Position numbers and translations under genes: made by a program. From Perlabentimonas sp046542995 (GTDB lineage: Bacteria; Bacteroidota; Bacteroidia; Bacteroidales; Tenuifilaceae), in NCBI GenBank assembly GCA_046542995.1, contig JBKHAH010000107.1, positions 1 through 8,943 of the forward strand: DNA of 8,943 nucleotides. The letters are read 5' to 3'. A model generated the notes under the pieces. The model had not been told where the DNA came from, ran no database searches, and worked only from the letters and a program-made list of their open reading frames with translations. Every line of letters starts with the position of its first letter. Position 1 is the first letter of the stretch. This document shows, piece after piece, positions 1 through 5,236 of the stretch.

Positions 1-631
1 CTCCGTTGGAATCAACTGCCAGTGATAAAATTTGATTGCGTTCCAGGCCTATCCGCTCCCATGTCTCGCCTGTGTCGGTACTGCGGTACACGCCGGGCAC
101 GGCATTATTGTCAAACGTATAAGTACCAAAAAACAGGTCGCCGTTGGGGTGCTGGACGATGGTTTCAACACTTTCGTTGGGGTGGGTGCTATATACGCGT
201 TCCCATGTATGGCCGCCATCAGTGGATTTGTCAAGTCCTTCCCAGTGACCTGTGAATATTGTGCTATCGTTTAAAATAAAAAGATTTCCAGCATTCCCGA
301 CATCTCCAATAGCATTCCAATCTACTAAATCATTACTTTTATATAATTGTGAGGCCACATAAGCATAATAAGTGTCATTAAACATACCGATGTAGCTAGT
401 TGGAATATTAGAATTAGCCCATAGGTGCTGGTAATTCCATGTACCCCCTCCATCAAAGCTTACAAATAAACCAGAGGTATCATTATTTATTGACCCTCCG
501 AATAAAATGGTATTATGATCAACACATAACGCAGTATTAATATTTTTAAATCGCGTAATCTCCTCCCAAAAATCCTGTGCTCTAATTTGAATTGAAAAGA
601 GTATGAGCGTTGCCAGTAGAAAACTTTTCAC
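1..631 (-). CDS. Secreted Asp-box (BNR) repeat beta-propeller protein, 3' part outside the window
   Basis: Reading the minus strand from a GTG at 631-629 gives 210 open codons running off the window edge. An in-frame TAA lies 15 nt upstream of the GTG and no ATG falls between, so GTG is the best start. Residues 1-19 form a signal peptide (basic Lys2, hydrophobic core, cleavage after Ile-Arg-Ala-Gln), as is usual for exported Bacteroidota proteins. The mature part carries Asp-boxes (S-x-D-x-G-x-T-W): SFDGGGTW at 58-65, STDGGHTW at 126-133 and STDTGETW at 184-191, spaced 68 and 58 residues apart. A degenerate SNDLVDW lies at 89-95. Such boxes mark blades of sialidase/sortilin/photosystem-stability-factor propellers. 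The substrate is unknown and no enzyme active site is visible, so a structural or adhesion role is equally possible. A C-terminal type IX sorting domain might follow outside the window. GC is about 34% for the first 120 codons and about 52% after that. Confidence 0.85.
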   Translation of the reverse strand, partial: MKSFLLATLILFSIQIRAQDFWEEITRFKNINTALCVDHNTILFGGSINNDTSGLFVSFDGGGTWNYQHLWANSNIPTSYIGMFNDTYYAYVASQLYKSNDLVDWNAIGDVGNAGNLFILNDSTIFTGHWEGLDKSTDGGHTWERVYSTHPNESVETIVQHPNGDLFFGTYTFDNNAVPGVYRSTDTGETWERIGLERNQILSLAVDSNG

Positions 632-767
632 AATGTTTAAGGTTTAATTTTTAATAAATTGTTGTGTGTAAATAGTTGCCCCGGTTTGCAGGCGGAGAAA
701 TTATATAGACAGGGCTGATTTCCCTTGAAGCATATGTATTCCGAAAACTTTTAAAAATAGTGGGGTT

Positions 768-1745
768 TTATTTAAAAATTGCTACCTCCTTTTCACCATT
801 CTCCTTTGCATGCGCTCTAAACATTCCTGCTGTATTAAATGTAAGGTGAATATTTCCATTTTTATCAACTGCAATAACACCACCCCTTCCACCAGCATCA
901 ACTAGTTTTTTTAGAATAACCTCATCGGCTGCTTGAGCAAGTGAAAATTCTTTGTACTCCATTAAGGCGGATATGTCATGCGCAACAGCGTAGCGGATAA
1001 AAAACTCGCCATGACCTGTTGCTGAAACAGCGCAGGTGTTATTGTTGGCGTAGGTTCCTGCACCAATAATGGGCACATCGCCAACCCTGCCGTAACGCTT
1101 ATTTGTCATTCCTCCTGTTGAGGTTGCTGCTGCTAGGTTCCCATTTTTATCCAGGGCAACGCAGCCAACTGTTCCCATTTTCTTTTCATGGTCAAGCGCC
1201 CTTTGTAACGAGTTCCATCTTTCGTCTGTGTAGAAGTAGGAACTATCAATTATCTCTGCTCCATTTTGTGATGCAAAAAGCGAAGCCCCCTTGCCAACCA
1301 TTAGTATATGTGGCGACTTTTCCATTACCATTCTGGCTGTTGATATGGGATTTCTTATATCCCCAACTCCAGCAATGGCACCGGCGTTCAGGTTGCTGCC
1401 ATCCATTATGGCGGCATCCAGCTCATTTCGTCCATCGTTTGTAAAAACCGCCCCTTTGCCAGCATTAAATAGAGGGCAATCCTCAAGGTACCTTACAACC
1501 TGCTCAACCGCATCGAGGCTTGAACCTCCATTTTTTAATACATTAATCCCAATTTCTAATGCTTGGGAGAGTTCCTTCTCGTAATTTTTTATATCAATTT
1601 CTTCAAAATCTTCGGCGTTCATGTTTCCTGCGCCACCATGTAGGGCAATTGACCAGGTTTGGGTTGTTTCTTGTTTATCATTGGTACAGGTTGAGAAAAG
1701 CAGCAATGCTGAAATTAAGGTGGTAATTGTTAAAAATAATCTCAT
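768..1745 (-). CDS. Isoaspartyl peptidase / plant-type L-asparaginase (Ntn hydrolase), exported
   Basis: 325 residues, the normal size for the family. These enzymes hydrolyse beta-aspartyl dipeptides and L-asparagine after self-cleavage into two subunits. The sequence shows HGGAG at 36-40, NAGKGAVFT at 94-102, the cleavage site Gly191-Thr192 (GTVGCVALD), STGG at 209-212, GRVGD at 219-223 and TGHGE at 243-247. Measured against the E. coli enzyme from memory (Thr179, Thr197, Arg207, Asp210, Thr230, Gly231), the counterparts Thr192, Thr210, Arg220, Asp223, Thr243 and Gly244 all sit at a constant offset of 13, so the catalytic set looks intact. Residues 1-20 are a hydrophobic export signal ending in Cys20. 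The box FSTC is poor for signal peptidase II (Thr before Cys), so lipoprotein versus soluble periplasmic is open. The gene starts 33 bp after the NapH-NapG fusion on the same strand, with no terminator between, so co-transcription is likely. Confidence 0.93.
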   Translation of the reverse strand: MRLFLTITTLISALLLFSTCTNDKQETTQTWSIALHGGAGNMNAEDFEEIDIKNYEKELSQALEIGINVLKNGGSSLDAVEQVVRYLEDCPLFNAGKGAVFTNDGRNELDAAIMDGSNLNAGAIAGVGDIRNPISTARMVMEKSPHILMVGKGASLFASQNGAEIIDSSYFYTDERWNSLQRALDHEKKMGTVGCVALDKNGNLAAATSTGGMTNKRYGRVGDVPIIGAGTYANNNTCAVSATGHGEFFIRYAVAHDISALMEYKEFSLAQAADEVILKKLVDAGGRGGVIAVDKNGNIHLTFNTAGMFRAHAKENGEKEVAIFK

Positions 1746-1778
1746 AATTTGGGTGGTTTTTGTTTGTCAGGTATTGTT

Positions 1779-3428
1779 TTAGAAAGGAAAATCGTCCATG
1801 TCAGATTCCTGCGGAGAATCGTCCATCTCCTCGGGGAGTTCAGCAACTTGATGGGTGTGATTGCCATTAATGTATATGGCTTTGTATGGTTCCGTTGGGC
1901 ATGCATATTCGCAGGCACCGCAACCTATGCATATCTCATCATTTACTTCAGGTAGGAGTAGGCCCTGCCATGGCACCATGTACACAGCTTTAGTTGGACA
2001 ATGCTCTGAGCAGGCTCCGCACTCTGTCCTATCGGTATTGACAATACAGTTAGCCTTATGAAATTTTACTTTACCTATTTGGGCTCTTTTTTTAGTTTCC
2101 AGCTGTAATGGCCTTATTGCCCCCGTTGGGCAAACCTCACCGCAAAGCGTGCATTCAAAATTACAGAAACCGGAATGAAAATCCATGTGGGGCTGCATTA
2201 TACCAAAAAATCCCCACTCTTTAACCGAAGGCTGAATAACATATGTGGGACAGCTTGATATGCAAAGATGGCAGGCCGTGCATGCATTTAAGAACTCTTT
2301 TATGCTATATGAGCCTGGAGGGCTTGCGGAGCTGGTCCGGCTATTTGGTCTTTGTCCTGAAGTTGAATTTTCACTGACTTGCACTGTGCTTTGCTCTTGT
2401 TTTTGTCCCTTTCCAATTTTTTGTCCTTCCCTTTGTCTGTTTTGATACCTGTTTCCCTGAGCGTAAGTTCTTACAGCTTTCCCTAGCAAAGTGCTTCCAG
2501 CAACTAATCCAGTAAATGCTGCAATAAACCCTCTTCGTGAACTGTTTTTAATTGTTTTATTGCTGGTTTTGGTTTTTTTTCCTAACGGGTATTTATATCC
2601 TATACTATTCTCATTACAGCTATCTATACAATTGTAGCATGCTACGCAGCGTGAGAAGTCAATCTCCTTTGATTTAATATCGATACAAGTTGCTTTGCAC
2701 GTTCTAACGCATCTGTTGCATGCAGTGCAGGCTTTATCGTCTATTTTTATTTTAAAGATAGAATAGCGGGAGATTAGGCTTAGCACCGCCCCTACAGGGC
2801 ATAGTGTGTTGCAGAAAATCCTTCCCCAGCGCCATGCTATTAGAATTAATCCAGCAGTTAATGAGCTGGTTAGGGTAATTACCTGCCAAGGCATGCTTTT
2901 AAAATCAACATGATGAAGCGAGTAGTTATTAAAGTAACCAAAAACTGCTACTAGGGCATTATTCCCAGCATAGTAAGCTGGGCGTACTAAATCAGAGAAA
3001 ATTCGTCCTGCAAAGCTATACGGGTCGAGCAGATTGAGCAGAAAGAGCGAACCTGCTAAAACCGTTATTACCACGATTAAAAGAGTGGTATATCGAAAAA
3101 TATTCCAAGGTTTTAGAAATTTGTATCTGGCTTTTTTCCTTCGGATGCGAGCAATTAAATCTTGTAAAATGCCAAGCGGACAAAGCATAGAGCAGTAAAC
3201 CCGACCGAATAGCAGGGTGAGTATAATTACCAGAATAAAACCGGTAGCAAGTAACCCACCAACCTTTATGAATTTTAAAAGCGATGGAGTGAACTGAAAG
3301 TAGAGCAATCCATTTATGAAAGGAGGGGGGAGCGTTTCTGAAAAATCGATAAACAGGAATAGGAAAAGTAATCCGAAAATAGCGGCTATTACTATTCGAA
3401 GCAAACGTAACGATAGAAGTTTTGACAT
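1779..3428 (-). CDS. NapH-NapG-like fusion: membrane polyferredoxin with internal Tat signal
   Basis: 549 residues in two halves. The NapH-like half has hydrophobic helices near 10-27, 57-75, 111-133 and 183-200, two C-x3-C-P motifs (Cys79/Cys83 and Cys206/Cys210) and two ferredoxin clusters (Cys234, 237, 240, 244 and Cys261, 264, 267, 271). Then comes a twin-arginine signal at 297-315 (SRRGF plus hydrophobic stretch) and a Gln/Ser/Asn-rich linker to about 375. The NapG-like half has four cluster motifs: Cys383/386/389/393, Cys422/426/429/433, Cys461/470/473/477 with the long first gap known from NapG, and Cys500/503/506/510. It ends in an acidic tail. NapH and NapG pass electrons from quinol to periplasmic reductases. 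With four helices plus the Tat helix, the C-terminal half would lie outside the membrane (inference). No NapA, NapB or other terminal reductase is in the window, so the acceptor is unknown. It follows the DUF362 gene, from which a MITE-like insertion now separates it. Confidence 0.9.
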   Translation of the reverse strand: MSKLLSLRLLRIVIAAIFGLLFLFLFIDFSETLPPPFINGLLYFQFTPSLLKFIKVGGLLATGFILVIILTLLFGRVYCSMLCPLGILQDLIARIRRKKARYKFLKPWNIFRYTTLLIVVITVLAGSLFLLNLLDPYSFAGRIFSDLVRPAYYAGNNALVAVFGYFNNYSLHHVDFKSMPWQVITLTSSLTAGLILIAWRWGRIFCNTLCPVGAVLSLISRYSIFKIKIDDKACTACNRCVRTCKATCIDIKSKEIDFSRCVACYNCIDSCNENSIGYKYPLGKKTKTSNKTIKNSSRRGFIAAFTGLVAGSTLLGKAVRTYAQGNRYQNRQREGQKIGKGQKQEQSTVQVSENSTSGQRPNSRTSSASPPGSYSIKEFLNACTACHLCISSCPTYVIQPSVKEWGFFGIMQPHMDFHSGFCNFECTLCGEVCPTGAIRPLQLETKKRAQIGKVKFHKANCIVNTDRTECGACSEHCPTKAVYMVPWQGLLLPEVNDEICIGCGACEYACPTEPYKAIYINGNHTHQVAELPEEMDDSPQESDMDDFPF

Positions 3429-3444
3429 AGTTCTTATAGTTATA

Positions 3445-3569
3445 CCAATTTCGTTTAGTTAAGGAAACATGCTTCGACTTCGCTCAGCATGACCACTGTC
3501 ACCCTGAGCGGAGAAAAGGGTGCTTCTACGGAATTTAACATAAGAACACCCTTAACTAAACGACATTGG
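3445..3569. mobile_element. 125-bp MITE-like element with 20-bp terminal inverted repeats
   Basis: The ends 3445-3464 (CCAATTTCGTTTAGTTAAGG) and 3550-3569 are inverted copies matching at 19 of 20 bases; the only difference is T3450 versus its partner. The element is bounded on both sides by TAGTTATA, an 8-bp target duplication. It contains no open reading frame of note, so any movement would need a transposase supplied in trans. It carries the hairpin described at 3481-3510. An 8-bp duplication fits several transposase families, and I cannot name the parent IS. The element lies between the DUF362 gene and the NapH-NapG fusion, where in RNA its ends could pair into a long stem. Confidence 0.8.
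3481..3510. repeat. Inverted repeat (hairpin) inside the MITE-like element
   Basis: CGCTCAG at 3481-3487 pairs with CTGAGCG at 3504-3510. Inside it, TGAC (3490-3493) pairs with GTCA (3498-3501) after a 2-nt mismatch, leaving a 4-nt loop. From memory, 'cttcgctcagcatgac' and 'caccctgagcgga' are words seen often in intergenic repeats of Bacteroidota genomes; that needs a search. A promoter or terminator role is not evident because no T-run follows on either strand. Confidence 0.6.
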
Positions 3570-3572
3570 TAG

Positions 3573-4496
3573 TTATACCCTGATTCGTTCAATGTTAAGC
3601 TCTTCTAAATTCATGTTACCCACGCCCATCTCGTGAGCAATTTTTATATGGGGAATGTCAGCTGGTTCTGACCCAAATATTTTTGTTGCAGCAGCATCTG
3701 CAGCCACCATATCTTCCGAAATTATTAGTGAGTTTCTCATAACAATATCAGCTTGACTAACGCCGCGGGGCCCATTTTTAGTCATAACACGATACGCGTC
3801 AATTACGTTAAGGTCTGGCTTGCGCCAGGTGGCAAAATCGGCAATGCATTGGTGAAGGTCGTTTCGATGCCACCAGCGCCTATCCCAAACAATTCCCATT
3901 AGGTTTTTCATGGCAATGGTAACTTTTGCCGAGCTGTGATGCTTTAAAACGGGTACATTTATAAATACATCGGAAGTGAGAATAAGTTCGTGAACCTTAG
4001 CGTCTTTCAATCTTTTCCCGTTGGATATTGTTACGGGTTTGTAGTATTTCTCGGTATTACCAGGTCTTACTTTCCCTCCCGCTTTTTTTACAGCATCCTC
4101 AATGCCGCTATTTTTGTAGCATCTGTTCCATGTATCGCAGGTATTGTCAAAAACGTAAACATCTTTTGCTCCTGCCTCAAAGCATCTTTCCACAATTCTT
4201 TCAATTAGGTCAGGGTTTGTATTTGCGCCTAATTGTGGTGATGTATCCCAACCAATATTTGGTTTTACCACTACGGTTTGCCCTTTCTTAACATACTTTC
4301 CCATTCCTCCTAAAGCAGCAATAGCCTTGTCAAACATCTCCTTCGGATTGCCCCCCATAACTGCAACCAAATCAAATGGTTTGTTGGGGTTAGAATTTGA
4401 AGCCTTTGCAAGATTTCCCATGCCAGCCAATTTAAATGCGCTGCCTGCAAGTAGCCCTGCACCAAATCCTTTCTTTAAAAAATCTCTCCGCTTCAT
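3573..4496 (-). CDS. DUF362 domain protein with Tat signal
   Basis: 307 residues. The start at ATG 4496 gives KRRDFLKK at 2-9, a near-ideal twin-arginine motif, followed by a Gly/Ala/Leu-rich core to about 30 (signal likely removed after Ala-Lys-Ala). The protein is therefore predicted to be folded in the cytoplasm and exported by Tat, which suggests a cofactor. The mature part matches what I know of DUF362 (PF04015): VVVKPNIGW at 75-83, a glycine-rich Rossmann-like stretch around 100-118, then NVPVLKHHSSAKVTIAMKNL at 180-199 and a conserved DMVAADAAATKIFG near 262-275. Unlike many DUF362 proteins it has no ferredoxin domain; its cysteines (105, 120, 126, 217) are scattered. The biochemical role of the family is not established to my knowledge. 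The adjacent NapH-NapG fusion supplies six cluster motifs, so the two proteins probably form one redox unit (inference). No convincing promoter was found; a weak TTTG plus TATAATTG pair lies on the minus strand near 4561-4596. Confidence 0.88.
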   Translation of the reverse strand: MKRRDFLKKGFGAGLLAGSAFKLAGMGNLAKASNSNPNKPFDLVAVMGGNPKEMFDKAIAALGGMGKYVKKGQTVVVKPNIGWDTSPQLGANTNPDLIERIVERCFEAGAKDVYVFDNTCDTWNRCYKNSGIEDAVKKAGGKVRPGNTEKYYKPVTISNGKRLKDAKVHELILTSDVFINVPVLKHHSSAKVTIAMKNLMGIVWDRRWWHRNDLHQCIADFATWRKPDLNVIDAYRVMTKNGPRGVSQADIVMRNSLIISEDMVAADAAATKIFGSEPADIPHIKIAHEMGVGNMNLEELNIERIRV

Positions 4497-4607
4497 ACTA
4501 GTTTATTTTTGATGGGGTTTATAATTTTGATTTTGTGCCTGCCAGTTAGTTTAAACAATTATATGCAGAATCATCCAATAAATATACAAAAATTTGCTAG
4601 AATAATA

Positions 4608-4615
4608 TATCTTTG
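4608..4615 (+). promoter_or_regulatory. Bacteroidota-type -7 box (TATCTTTG) for the 4689 gene
   Basis: TATCTTTG matches the TAnnTTTG -7 consensus used by Bacteroidota primary sigma factors. The expected -33 TTTG about 19-21 bp upstream is missing; a TTTG at 4593-4596 is too close. If used, transcription would start near 4621-4623 and leave a leader of roughly 67 nt before the ATG at 4689. A perfect TAACTTTG also lies on the minus strand at 4667-4660, likewise without a good -33 partner. Confidence 0.35.
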
Positions 4616-4622
4616 TTTTTGC

Positions 4623-4650
4623 AGCTTGATAGTTTTAAACTTATTAAGCT
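4623..4650. promoter_or_regulatory. AT-rich dyad in the divergent region (leader hairpin or operator)
   Basis: AGCTTGATAGTTT (4623-4635) and AAACTTATTAAGCT (4637-4650) are inverted copies with one G-T wobble and one extra base. In RNA they would fold into a stem that begins at or next to the predicted transcription start of the 4689 gene. In DNA they form a dyad just downstream of the promoter box, a usual place for a repressor site. AT-rich intergenic DNA produces such dyads by chance, so this is only a candidate. Confidence 0.35.
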
Positions 4651-4688
4651 TTATTTTATCAAAGTTATGTAACTAAAAATTAGGAGCA

Positions 4689-5192
4689 ATGAATACAATT
4701 CAGCTAACATCGAAGAGGACAATTGGTTTCGCTATTTTTGATATTCTGGCTTTAGCATTTATATATTTTGTGCCTACTATATCGCACATGCTAAGTTTTC
4801 CCTTGTACCTTATTGAGCCAATGCGTATTGCGCTTATTCTAGCACTTGTTCATACTACCAAAAGAAATGCTTATATCGTAGCCGTAACTTTACCGCTTTT
4901 CAGCTTCTTAGTATCGGCACACCCTGTTTTTTACAAAATGTTGCTTATTTCTGGTGAGCTGGTTCTAAATGTATGGCTATTCTACTTTATACTAAGCAGG
5001 ACGAAGAGCGCATTTGTTTCAATATTAAGTTCTATTGTGCTTAGTAAGGCTGTTTACTACTTGGCTAAGTTTATTGCTATTGCCTTAATTTTAAAGACAA
5101 GCGAGGACCTTATTGCAACTTCAATATATATTCAGGTTGCTACTACTATTGTATTTAGCGTTTACCTTGGATTAATGTACAAAGGCAAATAA
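4689..5192 (+). CDS. Small integral membrane protein, possibly ECF transporter S-component-like
   Basis: 167 residues, almost entirely hydrophobic, with helices near 12-30, 34-53, 61-77, 80-102, 107-131 and 143-164. The N-terminus is short and there is no signal peptide. The size, the six-helix layout and the motif FPLYLIEPMRIALILALV at 37-54 are reminiscent of substrate-binding (S) components of ECF vitamin/cofactor transporters. No binding residues can be assigned, and neither the EcfT nor the EcfA genes are nearby. It is best treated as a membrane protein of unknown function. AGGAG lies only 2 nt before the ATG, closer than usual, but no better start is present before residue 34. It is the only clear plus-strand gene here: it diverges from the DUF362 gene and converges on the ABC-F gene, so it is probably monocistronic. 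Confidence 0.8.
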   Translation: MNTIQLTSKRTIGFAIFDILALAFIYFVPTISHMLSFPLYLIEPMRIALILALVHTTKRNAYIVAVTLPLFSFLVSAHPVFYKMLLISGELVLNVWLFYFILSRTKSAFVSILSSIVLSKAVYYLAKFIAIALILKTSEDLIATSIYIQVATTIVFSVYLGLMYKGK

Positions 5193-5208
5193 TATAGTGT
5201 AAATTGAT

Positions 5209-5236
5209 TTGAGGAGTTCTTATGAGTTCTCCTCAA
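5209..5236. terminator. Possible bidirectional stem-loop between convergent genes
   Basis: TTGAGGAG (5209-5216) and CTCCTCAA (5229-5236) form a perfect 8-bp stem with a 12-nt loop in the 27-bp gap between two convergent stops, extending into the last codons of the ABC-F gene. Neither strand has a good T-run after it, so it would be a weak intrinsic terminator at best. Confidence 0.35.

Larger units (their letters stand above)
3437..3577. repeat. 8-bp target-site duplication TAGTTATA flanking the MITE-like element
   Basis: Copies lie at 3437-3444 and 3570-3577, each abutting the outer end of a terminal inverted repeat. The next outer or inner bases do not match, so the duplication is exactly 8 bp. 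The right copy contains the TAA stop codon of the DUF362 gene (3575-3573), which shows that the insertion landed on the stop codon and rebuilt it. Confidence 0.75.

Noticed and set aside
22..274. Three overlapping open frames (22-255 +, 32-274 +, 49-234 -) at the left edge
   Set aside because: All lie over the Asp-box gene in other frames. The minus frame starting at 631 explains the region with a signal peptide and three Asp-boxes, while these have low-complexity, family-less translations.
632..767. Terminator or promoter in the spacer between the asparaginase and the Asp-box gene
   Set aside because: Only short stems such as AGGG/CCCT and no clear TAnnTTTG box were found; nothing rises above chance in this AT-rich stretch.
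1103..1584. Plus-strand open frames opposite the asparaginase gene
   Set aside because: They are antisense shadows of a gene whose catalytic motifs are all intact, and show no motif or start signal of their own.
1749..2445. Plus-strand open frames opposite the NapH-NapG fusion
   Set aside because: Antisense to cysteine-rich ferredoxin motifs; no recognisable domain and no start signals.
1779..3428. Frameshift or assembly joining of two separate genes (NapH and NapG)
   Set aside because: The frame is continuous through the Tat signal and linker with no stop or composition break visible, so a true fusion is the simpler reading, though read data would settle it.
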